A stretch of 64,000 nt of DNA from Acidimicrobiaceae bacterium (GCA_009842325.1 VYFQ01000013.1:46297-110296), one strand, 5' to 3'; positions 1 to 9,225 are shown, counted from the stretch's first letter. Notes: generated from the sequence alone by a model not told the origin. Program-made: numbers and translations.

Positions 1-250
1 GTGATCCGGGGATCGCTATACCCCCACAACCTCCCATTTGCGGGCGACGATGTCCTCCATCGTGTTGCTTCAGTGATCCGGGGGCCGCGAGACCCCCACA
101 ACTGCCACTGCAACGCCATGTTGCGGCTGTACCACACCCAGCTTCAGTGATCCGGGGATCGCTGGATCCCCACAACATCGCGACGACGCCGTGGCTGAAC
201 TGGCTGCTGCTGACGCTTTAGTGATCCGGGGATCGCTGGATCCCCACAAC
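1..250 (-). CRISPR. CRISPR array (partial), four repeats, type I-G associated
   Basis: Four direct repeats with ends at 30, 102, 176 and 250 share GTGATCCGGGG and end in CCCCACAAC. The last three also carry a GCTTCA or GCTTTA prefix, so the unit is 36 nt; the first copy lacks its prefix because the window starts there. Spacers are 36, 38 and 38 nt (31-66, 103-140, 177-214). Copies 3 and 4 match except for one base in the prefix and contain a 7-bp hairpin, GGGGATC/GATCCCC. Copies 1 and 2 have substitutions. On the minus strand the repeat begins GTTGTGGGG and ends CTGAAGC, the usual polarity. With the cas operon also on the minus strand, I infer the leader at 251-393, newest spacers near 214, and degenerate old repeats at the left edge. 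The array probably continues outside the window. Confidence 0.93.
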
Positions 251-393
251 GGCTGCTCGCCGGCTGCTACGCCTGACCTCCTGATTCGAACCGTGGGCAA
301 GCGGTGCCGTTCTCCGGCCCACGGGTTACCCGCATTCGGTTGTCAAGGAACGCTGATTCCTACCGTACCGCTGTCATGAGCGGTCCTCGGGGC
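251..393 (-). promoter_or_regulatory. Probable CRISPR leader with a cas-operon-end hairpin
   Basis: This gap lies between the end of the cas operon and the conserved end of the array, where a leader is expected if the array is transcribed leftward. It contains a perfect 8-bp inverted repeat, CCGTGGGC (291-298) and GCCCACGG (317-324), with an 18-nt loop. No T-run follows on either strand, so the hairpin could be a weak terminator for the cas transcript or a leader structure. The leader assignment is inference from position and repeat conservation. Confidence 0.4.
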
Positions 394-1359
394 TCACGGC
401 GTTGCCGGAGCGCTCGCCGAAGTGTGCGCGGCCTGCCACGCGGTGGTAGCGCCACCGAACGAGAGATACCGGCCAGCCCGATGGACGGGGGCGGACCAGA
501 TGGCGGATACGCCCCAAGCCTCGTAGTGCTCGACGGTCACGCCATCCGGACTTGGCCGGGCTTGAGCCAGCAGCGAGGCCACCGCCGCTGATCCGGCGGC
601 TCGTTCCCACAAGGGCCAAACGAACGTATGCGGCCACCGCCCGAAGAAGCTCGTGGTCACACATCGATTCCTGTCGCTCGTCCATGTCGGAAACCGGCTC
701 ATGCCAAGCAGGGCCAAGGCCGTCAGGGCTGGATTCGTGATTCTCTTCACACGCCTGAGTTCGCTGCCCTCCGCAGGACTCACCGCGCCCAGGGCGTGAG
801 TGCGACCGTCCATTTCACCCCATCGAAGGAGCGTCAAGCGTTTCCCCGGGCTAGTCAGCGCTGATCGGACGACCTCTGCCGACAATGACGTGTGATCTGT
901 CTTATGGCCCGTCTTCTTCCTACCAGTAGCAATCGCGCGAACGACCTCCAGGAACTTCATCTGCCCGCTGGTGAAGTGCAGAGCGGAGGGCTTGGCTCGG
1001 CCGTCGCGGGCCTTTGCGCCCTCGGACACCTGTGCCGCGGCAAAAGCAGCAGCGAGTCCTCCGGCAGCCTGAACTTCACCCAGGTATTCCCTCACGTCAC
1101 TTGAAGTCTCGAACTTCAGGTCGTCCCTGACTGAATCCCCAGTCACCGCCGGACTTTCGATCAACTTCTTGTACGACTCAACGACGCGGCTCGCTAACTC
1201 GTCAATCGAACGACCTCCAATGATGGCCTGCCCACTGTCGGTCTCCCAGTGCAACGTCGGCGCATCGTCATCGGAGAAGGCCGCCTGAGCGCCGAGAGCA
1301 GCCATGAATCCAAGCGGCGTCCTACCGTCGAGGCCGCGCAGTTGATGGCCGACGGTCAT
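394..1359 (-). CDS. Type I-G CRISPR Cas8-like subunit (Csb3/GSU0052-like)
   Basis: This 321-residue protein is the last gene of the interference operon. Its ATG (1359-1357) overlaps the cas3 stop as ATGA, which rejects a longer start at 1461. It opens with HQLRGLDGRTPLGFMAALG (residues 5-23), the LxGLDGxxPLGFLAALG type of N-terminus that I associate with the Csb3/Csx17-like Cas8 proteins of type I-U/I-G systems. No nuclease motif is visible. The role inferred from position is the Cas8-like subunit of the Cascade complex, likely involved in target DNA recognition. Which Cas8 family it belongs to (Csb3 or Cas8u2/Csx17) is not settled by eye. It is short for Csx17, which favours the Csb3-like group. 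Confidence 0.65.
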   Translation of the reverse strand: MTVGHQLRGLDGRTPLGFMAALGAQAAFSDDDAPTLHWETDSGQAIIGGRSIDELASRVVESYKKLIESPAVTGDSVRDDLKFETSSDVREYLGEVQAAGGLAAAFAAAQVSEGAKARDGRAKPSALHFTSGQMKFLEVVRAIATGRKKTGHKTDHTSLSAEVVRSALTSPGKRLTLLRWGEMDGRTHALGAVSPAEGSELRRVKRITNPALTALALLGMSRFPTWTSDRNRCVTTSFFGRWPHTFVWPLWERAAGSAAVASLLAQARPSPDGVTVEHYEAWGVSAIWSAPVHRAGRYLSFGGATTAWQAAHTSASAPATP

Positions 1360-4136
1360 CCCGCCGCCCGCTCGAACACGCTCTGCTGCTGGTCGGCCTG
1401 GCGGAGAATCGTCTCCAGCCACGCCAAGCCGTGATGCCCGTACCGACGCGTGAGACGCCAAAACCGCTCCGCCATCTCGTGCGCGAGTTCCGGTCCCGCT
1501 TCCGACGTATGGGCCGCATAGTCGCGGTCGCCATCGGAGTACCCCACCTGACGCGGCTCGTCGTCATGCCGCAGAAGCGGAAGGCTGCGAGCCCGACCGT
1601 GATGATTCGCGATGAGATGCAGGACTAGATCCTCGTCGTAGGCGTCGCTCAGGCAGCCGTTGTTTCGAACCATCAGCACGCTGAGCATCTCGTGGTACAC
1701 AGCCGGCCAACCTTGTGGGCTAGTTCGTGCTCCTGGGAGCGACTTCGCCAGCGGCTTCTCAAGGCACTCCAACGCGACGACATCGCCACCAACCATTTGA
1801 AGCTGAAAGCGTGGATCAGACTTGCCGATGTCGTGCAGCCGGGCGGCAAGTTCGAGGTCCGAGCAGAGTGCGGGACCGAGTCCAAGCCGCTCTGCGTACT
1901 TGCGAACGCGTGCGCCGACCCCGCCGAGGTGATCGCGGAGCGAAACGCCCGTACCTGTGACCGACTGCGACTCGTCGGAGCCGTCCATGGTCGCGGCCTC
2001 GGCATGAACTCCGACAGAGACGATGAAGTAAGCGGTTGGGCCCGCGCCCACGCGCCGAACCCGTTGCCCGTGCGCCTGCAACTCTGCGACGGTGTCTGCC
2101 ATCCAGGCGGGTTGATCGACAGCGGCGGCCACAGCCGCAATCCACTCCTCGATCCGCTCAAGGTCGGAGGCATCTGAGTCGTCCGTTGGCCGGGGCGCAC
2201 GCGGCAGCCACGGGTATAGCCGAGGATCGAGTCGGAGCGTGAAGCGCCGTTGGTAGGCGTGCTGCGCCGCATCCCCAAGGTCGGTGACCACCAGATCAGA
2301 AGACGGGTTCCATGTGCCGTCGGACAGACCTCCGAGGGTCGGATCGACTATGAGCACATCCCCGGGTCGGACTTCCTCCGGCAAGACTCGATCTGGCGGG
2401 TTGTCGTGGCCCCTCCAGCGAACGCAACCGTCTCCAGCGTCTGCGCTGTGCCGCGCTCGGCGGCCTCCCATCGCGGCTACTCCGCCATCGAGGTCCGAGA
2501 CCTCTAGTTCTTGGTCTCCACGCAGCCAGGCGATGGCGGCACGCCAGGGGACCTGCAGCATTTCGGCGCCGCGGAGTGGAACCGCCCGGAGGGCAGTAGG
2601 GCTCCGGTCGTAGCGCCACACGATGCTCACGTCGGGAGGGCGCCGGGAGTCTGCGTCGGCGAGCATCCCGTGAAGGAACCGGTCGATGGGTGGGTGCTGC
2701 GCGGGCTCCGGGTTGGTCTGCGCCCACGCGTCCATGTGGTGGGGAAGCAACAGCGGCGCCTCCAGTCGGGGAGCTAGCGCACTCCCAGGGAATTCGGGCT
2801 TCGCGAGAGGCGAGGCATCGAAGGGGAGCGTCCCGTTGTTGGTGGACTGGAGCAGATGCGCCCATGTGGCCGCCACGGCCCCGCCGTAGACCGGATCTTC
2901 GTTGAACCCAGCGGCGGTCTTCGGTGCGACCGGCCCGACGATCCAGGCCCGCGCGGCGCGGTCCCGACTGGATGCCATCTCGCCACGCCGATCAAGTCTG
3001 CCGAACCGTTGACGAAGGCTGTCGATGGGGGCGACCTCCGTGATCACCGCGTCAAAGCTGTAGTCGGCACCGACCTCGATGCACTGGGTCGCGACGATGA
3101 ACGTCAAGTCGCCTGAACCAGATTCCCGGGATGGATCGACCGCGGCCTGCACTGCTCGTACCGCCGCGTCTCGATCCAGGGGCCTCATGCGACCCGTCAG
3201 CAAGTGCGCTGGATACCCCGCTGCTGTGAGTAATCCATGCACCTCGCGGGCGGTCCGGACTCGGTTGACGACAATTCCCACCACCGTCTCGGAATCGTCG
3301 AGCTCCTCGATGATCTTCAGGACTGCAGGAGGGATGGTCTCGTGAGGTTTGCCCCAATCGACTGATCGCAGGTGGGCGACTTTGCGGGCTTTGATTCGTC
3401 GAGCGAGCTCTGGGCAAGTCAGGTCGTCCTCGTCCAAGCGGAAGCATCGGGCACTGCGCACGGCAGGTGTCGCGGACATCTGGATGACCTGGTAGCGACA
3501 CGGCAGGCCTTCCACAGTCGGCTGCGCTTCCCGGACCTGGCGTAGCGTTTCCGCGAAGGGCTGCTCAAGGTGCGCCTCATCAAGGATCACTAAGCAGTCA
3601 CTGCCGGCCAGCCCCGCCTGAACCGGCCTCATCTTCGGCCCTACTCCATACGCACGGAACAGCAGTCTCGAACCGAACTGGTCGACGGTCGAGACGGTGA
3701 CCCATGCCGTGTCGGGCCTGTCCGCCCACGACCTTGAGTAGTGGACGCCACCACGCAGCCTGACTCCGTTGATCGGTGAGTCTCCACAGGCACGGCTCAG
3801 GTGGCTCGCCACTCGCTGCACCGAGGCGTCATCCGACTCCGCTAGGGCAGCCTGGATCTTCGCTACGTGCTCGTATGCCTGATCGACGACGGTGCGGCGG
3901 TTGATCACAAGTACGACCCTTCGGGACATCACATCAGGCCGCGCCGCTAGCGCGAAGACAGCAAGGTCGAGCAGCGCTGTCTTGCCGGAGCCTGTCGGCA
4001 ATTCCACCGAGTCCGGCCAAGAACCTGCATCCATGACTTGTCGCGCCAGTCGGACTTGCCAGGGATACGGATCGAGGCCGTGGACCCCTCGGAAGAATCC
4101 GATGAAGTCGCCTTCAGTCAACGGATCAGGACGCAC
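1356..4136 (-). CDS. cas3: CRISPR-associated helicase/nuclease Cas3, type I-G, C-terminal HD
   Basis: Cas3 is the ATP-dependent translocase and nuclease that degrades DNA marked by Cascade. The 926-residue protein starts with the helicase: Walker A LPTGSGKT (46-53), DEAH box (186-189), SAT (221-223), and motif VI QRFGRLDRR (376-384). The HD nuclease is at the C-terminus: ARLHDIGKSDPRF with H768-D769, and ANHHG (843-847). Helicase first and HD last is the GSU0051 arrangement of type I-U/I-G, not the HD-first order of type I-E. The start is GTG, 4 nt after the csb2 stop, and the gene ends in an ATGA overlap with the Cas8-like gene. All catalytic motifs look intact. Confidence 0.93.
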   Translation of the reverse strand: MRPDPLTEGDFIGFFRGVHGLDPYPWQVRLARQVMDAGSWPDSVELPTGSGKTALLDLAVFALAARPDVMSRRVVLVINRRTVVDQAYEHVAKIQAALAESDDASVQRVASHLSRACGDSPINGVRLRGGVHYSRSWADRPDTAWVTVSTVDQFGSRLLFRAYGVGPKMRPVQAGLAGSDCLVILDEAHLEQPFAETLRQVREAQPTVEGLPCRYQVIQMSATPAVRSARCFRLDEDDLTCPELARRIKARKVAHLRSVDWGKPHETIPPAVLKIIEELDDSETVVGIVVNRVRTAREVHGLLTAAGYPAHLLTGRMRPLDRDAAVRAVQAAVDPSRESGSGDLTFIVATQCIEVGADYSFDAVITEVAPIDSLRQRFGRLDRRGEMASSRDRAARAWIVGPVAPKTAAGFNEDPVYGGAVAATWAHLLQSTNNGTLPFDASPLAKPEFPGSALAPRLEAPLLLPHHMDAWAQTNPEPAQHPPIDRFLHGMLADADSRRPPDVSIVWRYDRSPTALRAVPLRGAEMLQVPWRAAIAWLRGDQELEVSDLDGGVAAMGGRRARHSADAGDGCVRWRGHDNPPDRVLPEEVRPGDVLIVDPTLGGLSDGTWNPSSDLVVTDLGDAAQHAYQRRFTLRLDPRLYPWLPRAPRPTDDSDASDLERIEEWIAAVAAAVDQPAWMADTVAELQAHGQRVRRVGAGPTAYFIVSVGVHAEAATMDGSDESQSVTGTGVSLRDHLGGVGARVRKYAERLGLGPALCSDLELAARLHDIGKSDPRFQLQMVGGDVVALECLEKPLAKSLPGARTSPQGWPAVYHEMLSVLMVRNNGCLSDAYDEDLVLHLIANHHGRARSLPLLRHDDEPRQVGYSDGDRDYAAHTSEAGPELAHEMAERFWRLTRRYGHHGLAWLETILRQADQQQSVFERAAG

Positions 4137-4140
4137 GCGG

Positions 4141-5667
4141 TCACCCCGAGCCTGACGCAGAATCGACGGGGAGCATCAGGCCGAGGCCGCGGAAGCGGCC
4201 AGATCCTAGGACCACCGGCCCCGCGACGGGCTGCTCGAATTCGACGATGGCATGCAGCAAGAGGCGCTTTCCGCTGCTCTGCACGAAAGCGGGATAGTCG
4301 CTGGCGTGAGACCCTCCTCTAGCGGGCGGATCGAAGCCGACCGACACCGACGCCGGCTCGGGCAATCCGGCGAAGCGACACGCGTCAACCACGGCCTCCT
4401 CCGCTCGGCGCCAAGCACGACGCATGTCCGATGGAGAGCCGTGCGTCAATTGGCGCGCGTCACGGGGCAGCGCTAGCGCAGTCACCGAGGCCCACCGCCG
4501 AGAAGCCCTGCTCCAACGAAGTCGGCCCAGCGTCACTGTGTCGGACCCCTCAAAATCGGGCACGAGCCGCAACCCGAGGACCGCACGGCTGCTGAGACGC
4601 AAGTCGAGCAGACCATCGCCACTTGCCGCCCGCCAGGCGCCCACAGCCCTCAGGACCTGCTTCCTCTCCACCTCGTCGGAGTCGTTCGGCAACAGCATGA
4701 CCAAGCCCTTCACCGTCCCGTCCGCGTAGTGATGCCCAACGAAAGGAAGCGAGAGGAACAGCGCGTGGGGCGAAGACGTAGGTCGACCGTCGGCGTCCTT
4801 ACCGACAAGCAGCCTCGGAGCCGTTCCCGAGCAGTGCGAGATGATCGCACCCCGGAGGGCCTTCGCAAGTGGCGCGGCCCTTGCGCTCGACACCTGCCGA
4901 GATGATCGCTCCAACTCGAACAGGATCCACTCACCATCCGCGTCCGGGGCGGACGGAATCGAATCTGGAACTGGACCTCGGGCGTGAGCGTAGAAGGCTG
5001 TCGAACTAGGTATCGGACTGTTGCGGAGTCCAGTGTCCAGATAGGACTCGTGGCGAGCCACGAGCGCCTCGAGCATCCCCGCATGCATGGCGCGTAGCGA
5101 GAACTCCGATCCTGCCGATCCATCCCGCGGGATCCACACCGGGTCGGGCGGGTCATCGACCAAGCGACAGGCAACGAAAGACGACGAATGCCCCAGGCGC
5201 GTGACCCGGCCAACTATTCCGGCGAGAGCTTGCCGGTCGTCGGTGGACGGATCGGAGTCGGGCCATGCGAACACAACCCGTCCATCAGCGCCAACCAACG
5301 TGGAGGGCATGGAATGGCGGGGCGTGCGCTTGCGCTCCTCGGGCAGGAGAGTCCACCACTTGGTGACTCCGCGCTGCCGGTCCTCCTTGCTCGGAGACGT
5401 CTCATTGTTGACCGGAACGAACAATCCGACCGCGTGCCGATGCGAGCCACCCGGCTCGAAGATCGTCGGCGGCGGCTGCCGCTCCAGCCACTCCAGAGCC
5501 GAACGCTCGCCGAGGTCAGGAGGCACCGCGCCGCACTTGGCCCACGCCTCGACCAGGGCCGAGAACAAGCGAGCCGGATGCGGAGGCCATTCGGGCTTGG
5601 TCCTGTCGATTACATCGGCCGCGACGTAACGTCCTGTCCCGAAGGTGATTTCGATGGCGACGGGCAC
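4141..5667 (-). CDS. csb2: Type I-G CRISPR protein Csb2 (Cas5-Cas6 fusion)
   Basis: This 508-residue protein fits Csb2 (GSU0054 family), a fusion of a Cas5-like N-terminal half and a Cas6-like C-terminal half that processes pre-crRNA and caps the crRNA 5' end. It begins MPVAIEITFGTGRY and continues with WPPHPARLFSALVEAW, a typical N-terminal signature of the family. Near the C-terminus is a glycine-rich loop, VVLGSGRFRGLGLML (about 486-500), the usual RAMP/Cas6 RNA-binding loop. It starts with GTG 2 nt after the csb1 stop and is followed by cas3 after 4 nt, so the genes are translationally linked. The assignment rests on these motifs and on position between csb1 and cas3. Confidence 0.88.
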   Translation of the reverse strand: MPVAIEITFGTGRYVAADVIDRTKPEWPPHPARLFSALVEAWAKCGAVPPDLGERSALEWLERQPPPTIFEPGGSHRHAVGLFVPVNNETSPSKEDRQRGVTKWWTLLPEERKRTPRHSMPSTLVGADGRVVFAWPDSDPSTDDRQALAGIVGRVTRLGHSSSFVACRLVDDPPDPVWIPRDGSAGSEFSLRAMHAGMLEALVARHESYLDTGLRNSPIPSSTAFYAHARGPVPDSIPSAPDADGEWILFELERSSRQVSSARAAPLAKALRGAIISHCSGTAPRLLVGKDADGRPTSSPHALFLSLPFVGHHYADGTVKGLVMLLPNDSDEVERKQVLRAVGAWRAASGDGLLDLRLSSRAVLGLRLVPDFEGSDTVTLGRLRWSRASRRWASVTALALPRDARQLTHGSPSDMRRAWRRAEEAVVDACRFAGLPEPASVSVGFDPPARGGSHASDYPAFVQSSGKRLLLHAIVEFEQPVAGPVVLGSGRFRGLGLMLPVDSASGSG

Positions 5668-5669
5668 GG

Positions 5670-6992
5670 CTACGGTCCTGCCTGCTCCTCAGGATCGACT
5701 GCCTTGCGTTCGCGCACCGCCTGTCGGAGATTGTCGCTGGGAACGAGAACAACGGGCTCCGCCTGCCAAGCGAGTCCCGCCGCTCCGGTCGCGTCCACCG
5801 CGGATCGGAGCAATTGGGCGACTGCATCGGGCGTGACGGGAGCGAAGTCGCGAGAGCCACCGTAGGCATCGACCAACTCCACCCGCGGAGGACCGTCCGG
5901 GACCAGGAGGCAACGTGACCGGAGCGCGTATCCCTGGGCATCGCGCAGGACGGTCGCGGCAAGCGCCAGCGCGACCACGGATGTGCGTGCGTCCACGGCT
6001 GCATCGCGATGCCGCGGGAAGCGCAGTGACCGGACGGCGTTGATGGCGATCACCGTCGACTGCTCGGCGTGGGAGAACGTCACACCACCGGTCCCGCTGA
6101 ATTCTCCGTCTGCTCCAGCCGCAACGCTCGGGGTCACGTTGCTGAGGCCCAGGCCCGAGATCTTGCCTTTGCCCTTGCCGCTGCCGTACAGCACCGGCTT
6201 GCCCTTGGGATCCTTCTCGGCGCTGTCGATGTCCGTCGTCCACGGGGACGCGCTGGCGTCCTCGGCATGAGCCTCGTTCTTGTAGATGGGTGCCGCGGAC
6301 TCGATCTTGAGTGGGTCCAGCCGGCTCGAGGATGAGCGTCCGACGACGATGTCGACAGCGACGATCTCAGAGACCACACGGCGCTCGAATTTGTAGCCTC
6401 GAGAGGCGTCACCGCCCATCGAGTCCCAGGCTCCGAACACCAGGACCGTGGGGCAGTAGCGGTACATATCCGCCGCATCACGCTCGCTGCAACTGAAGAT
6501 CGCCCTCCCGACGGCCGACTCACGGAACCACTCGCCGTCGAGCTTGCACTCGCGGAAGGTGGCGTCCGCCACGCGATGGGAAGCCTCTAGAGCTGTGAGC
6601 TTCCCTGGACGGATGCCGTCGTAGTACGCACCCTCTCCGTCACTCCGCGAGAAGTCCGCCTCCACGATCGGTATCTCGATCAGACCATCCTCGCTGGCCT
6701 GGAGCAGCGCCTCCTCGGCACGATTCGCCTGCGATGGCACCGAGTCCAGCACTGCAGCCGCGATGACTTCACCGTCGCGCCGCCGCTCTTCAATGTGGTA
6801 GCGGGCCTCCTCATCGCGAGCAGAACCCTCTGGCCCCGCATAGGTCGGGGGGTAGACCTTGCCGCCAGGTCCGTCGGCTGGCTGAAGCCTCGTCTTGATG
6901 CGCAGGTAGTTGGCTCCTCCAGCCACCGCCTCTCGCAAGACCTCATGGGTTAGTTCCGGCAGATCGCTGCCGGACTCTGACTCGGATGTCAT
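5670..6992 (-). CDS. csb1: Type I-G CRISPR protein Csb1 (Cas7 backbone)
   Basis: Csb1 (GSU0053 family) is the Cas7-type backbone subunit that polymerises along the crRNA. The 440-residue protein contains VLDSVPSQANRAEEALL (about 81-97), the characteristic LDSVxSQANRxEEAL signature, and a later stretch rich in GKGKGKISGLGLSNVTPS. It is the first gene of the minus-strand operon. An AGGAGG ribosome-binding site lies 4 nt before the ATG, stronger than at the downstream genes, as expected for the most abundant Cascade subunit. The 279-bp gap upstream should hold the operon promoter. Confidence 0.92.
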   Translation of the reverse strand: MTSESESGSDLPELTHEVLREAVAGGANYLRIKTRLQPADGPGGKVYPPTYAGPEGSARDEEARYHIEERRRDGEVIAAAVLDSVPSQANRAEEALLQASEDGLIEIPIVEADFSRSDGEGAYYDGIRPGKLTALEASHRVADATFRECKLDGEWFRESAVGRAIFSCSERDAADMYRYCPTVLVFGAWDSMGGDASRGYKFERRVVSEIVAVDIVVGRSSSSRLDPLKIESAAPIYKNEAHAEDASASPWTTDIDSAEKDPKGKPVLYGSGKGKGKISGLGLSNVTPSVAAGADGEFSGTGGVTFSHAEQSTVIAINAVRSLRFPRHRDAAVDARTSVVALALAATVLRDAQGYALRSRCLLVPDGPPRVELVDAYGGSRDFAPVTPDAVAQLLRSAVDATGAAGLAWQAEPVVLVPSDNLRQAVRERKAVDPEEQAGP

Positions 6993-7097
6993 TGAGCCTC
7001 CTCGACTCGTGGTTGCGTTGAGTGCGGCCCTGTTCCAACGCCCTCGGAGCTTGAGACCCCGAGATCCGGATGCCGAACCGCTTCATGGGTTGGATCG

Positions 7098-7131
7098 CAC
7101 CATAGCCATGGTGTGTGACACGCCGGATATA
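7098..7131 (-). promoter_or_regulatory. Candidate cas operon promoter and operator
   Basis: The 279-bp gap 6993-7271 holds the start signals for the minus-strand cas operon. On the minus strand, TGCTATATC (plus 7126-7134) resembles an extended -10 element (TGn plus TATATC). Immediately downstream is a hyphenated palindrome, CACCAT-AGCC-ATGGTG (7098-7113), placed where a repressor could block initiation. No good -35 box is visible. The predicted leader to csb1 would be about 100-130 nt. Another AT-rich stretch lies at 7183-7219. The rest of the gap shows nothing else that I can support. Confidence 0.3.
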
Positions 7132-7271
7132 GCAGTCATGATGTGAGGAGAACTGCATACCGAGAACCGATGCAGAACATGCTGATTGTTGCCATATCAT
7201 TCAGTGTCATATATCTTCATTGAGAAGCCTCGCCTGCCGGGCTGAGTCGGCAAGCCGATCCGACAGCTGAC

Positions 7272-7748
7272 ATGCCCAAGCACCGGCCGCCGGCCCGAGA
7301 CGAGGCTCCGATGACCGCATCACCTCCCATCCCCGCCACCGAGGCGACGCCCGCCATGGCCCATCCTCCCGACACCGCAGCCGAGGCCCGGTCCGAGCAG
7401 TCCGCGCCTGCGCAAGCACCGACGTCCACCGTTAGGCCCCGCCTGCGGGACCAGATCGCCGAGAACCCCCTGCTCACCCTCTTCGGCACGATCATCGTCG
7501 CGCTTCTCCTGTTCGTCCTCGGTACCACCAACCTCCGCATCAGCGACACCAACGACCGCATCGACGGGCTCGAGGATCGCTTCGTGTCGCTCGAGAACCG
7601 GGTCATCGACATAGACCTGAAGCTGACCGCGCTGATCGCCCACCTCAACGCGACCGAGGCGGTGGACAACGCCCTTGCAGGCCGGCTCCTGCCGTCCGAC
7701 GCCGACGACGGCGACTCCCAGCCCAGCCGCGAACCGCCAGACGACTGA
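7272..7748 (+). CDS. Small single-pass membrane protein with a short coiled coil
   Basis: I do not recognise a family. The 158-residue protein has a proline- and alanine-rich N-terminal tail (1-60), one hydrophobic segment, LLTLFGTIIVALLLFVLGTT (about 67-86), and then a heptad-like region with alternating I/L/V and charged residues (TNDRIDGLEDRFVSLENRVIDIDLKLTALIAHL). The C-terminal tail is acidic. The layout suggests a membrane-tethered oligomerising protein. It lies just upstream of the cas promoter region on the opposite strand and ahead of dinB, with no evident functional link to either. An internal ATG at 7311 is an alternative start. Confidence 0.6.
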   Translation: MPKHRPPARDEAPMTASPPIPATEATPAMAHPPDTAAEARSEQSAPAQAPTSTVRPRLRDQIAENPLLTLFGTIIVALLLFVLGTTNLRISDTNDRIDGLEDRFVSLENRVIDIDLKLTALIAHLNATEAVDNALAGRLLPSDADDGDSQPSREPPDD

Positions 7749-7835
7749 GCCTGAACCAGTTCCGACGGCAGCGCCGCGGCGTGTCGCTGGGCGCTGGCAC
7801 ACTGGGGTGATGCGTGGCGGGGTGCGCGGCGGCTC

Positions 7836-9125
7836 GTGACCGCGGAACTCAAGGGGCGTCCGCCCGACGGGACGGTCGGGTTCCTCCATGTGGACATGGA
7901 CGCCTTCTACGCCGCGGTCGAGATCAGACGCCGTCCCGAACTGCGGGGAAAGCCGGTGGTCGTGGGCGGCACCGGCAGCCGGGGGGTGGTAGCCGCGGCC
8001 AGCTACGAGGCCCGGGTCTTCGGCATCGGATCGGCCATGCCGTCGGTCCGGGCCCGCCGGCTGTGCCCCCATGCCGTCTTCCTGCCCGGCGACCATTCCC
8101 ACTACGGCGAGGTGTCCGAACGGGTGATGGCCATCCTCACCGACGTGACCCCTCTGGTGGAGCCTCTGTCACTGGACGAGGCCTTCCTGGACGTGCGGGG
8201 CGCGGCCAGGCTTCTGGGCCCTGCCCCCGAGCTGGCCGCCCAGATCCGCGGCCGGATCCTGGACCAGGAGCAGCTCACCTGCTCGGTCGGAGTGGCCTCC
8301 ACAAAGTTCATGGCCAAGCTGGCCACCGAGCGGGCCAAGCCCCGTGTCGAGCCCTCAGGAGTTGTGTGGGGTTCGGGAGTTCACGTCGTCGAGGCCGGCA
8401 CCGAGCTCGACTTCCTGCATCCGCTGCCGGTCACAGCGCTGTTCGGCGTGGGGCCGGCCACGTCGTGGCGCTTGAGGCGGCTCGGTGTCGAGGCGGTGGG
8501 CGACTTGGCCTCCATGCCGGAATCGTCGCTCGTGGCCGCGCTGGGCACGGCCGCCGGCCGCCAGCTCCATCGCTTGGCCAACGGGATCGACGACCGGCCC
8601 GTGGTGGTGAACCGCATGCCCCGCTCGATCAGCCACGAGGAGACCTTCCCCCGGGATCTTCATACCGGATCGGAGCTTCAAGCGGAGGCGACCCGCCTGG
8701 GCGACGCCGTGGCCAGGCGGCTGCGAGCGTCCAGCCTCGTGGCCCGCACCATCGTGCTGAAGGTGCGCTTCGGAGACTTCAAGACCATCACCCGTTCGGT
8801 GACGCTGCCCGACCCCACCGACAGCGCTCGCGAAGTTGTGGCCGCAGCCCGCGATCTGCTCGCCGCCATCGACGTCACGCCGGGCGTGCGCTTGCTGGGA
8901 GTGGGAGCCTCAGGACTGGTCGAGGCCTCCGCCCAGCAGCTGTCCTTCACCGACGGCGCCCAGACCCACGACGCAGCCGAGCAAGTGACCGACCAGATAC
9001 GGGACCGCTTCGGTGCGTCCTCGATCGGCCCCGCTGCCGCCGTCCGCGGCGACAGAGGCCTGCGGTCGCCCCTGAACCCCGATCAGCGCTGGGGACCCGA
9101 CGCCGAAGACTCGCAATCCGGCTGA
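7836..9125 (+). CDS. dinB: DNA polymerase IV (Y-family translesion polymerase)
   Basis: This Y-family polymerase copies past damaged bases. The 429-residue protein has LHVDMDAFYAAVE (about 17-29) with metal ligand D20, and PLSLDEAFLDV (110-120) with catalytic D114 and E115. A thumb region follows (VTALFGVGPATSWRLRRLG, helix-hairpin-helix), then a little-finger domain with SISHEETFPRDL. Near the end, AQQLSFTD resembles a beta-clamp-binding motif. The start is GTG at 7836 because the conserved VGFLHVDMD begins shortly after it. The length is slightly above the usual 350-420. No LexA box was identified upstream. Confidence 0.95.
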   Translation: MTAELKGRPPDGTVGFLHVDMDAFYAAVEIRRRPELRGKPVVVGGTGSRGVVAAASYEARVFGIGSAMPSVRARRLCPHAVFLPGDHSHYGEVSERVMAILTDVTPLVEPLSLDEAFLDVRGAARLLGPAPELAAQIRGRILDQEQLTCSVGVASTKFMAKLATERAKPRVEPSGVVWGSGVHVVEAGTELDFLHPLPVTALFGVGPATSWRLRRLGVEAVGDLASMPESSLVAALGTAAGRQLHRLANGIDDRPVVVNRMPRSISHEETFPRDLHTGSELQAEATRLGDAVARRLRASSLVARTIVLKVRFGDFKTITRSVTLPDPTDSAREVVAAARDLLAAIDVTPGVRLLGVGASGLVEASAQQLSFTDGAQTHDAAEQVTDQIRDRFGASSIGPAAAVRGDRGLRSPLNPDQRWGPDAEDSQSG

Positions 9126-9225
9126 GGCCGGGAGAAATGGCTTGACGCAGCGCAGTCGAATCCGGCTATCGTCAAGCTAGATATGCATGGCTGGTGCACA
9201 TGCCAACGGTGCCGGAGGTGATGGC

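Noticed and set aside
6943-7200. 85-residue minus-strand frame overlapping the csb1 start
   Set aside because: It overlaps csb1 in another frame, has no motif and covers the likely promoter region; csb1 has the strong ribosome-binding site.
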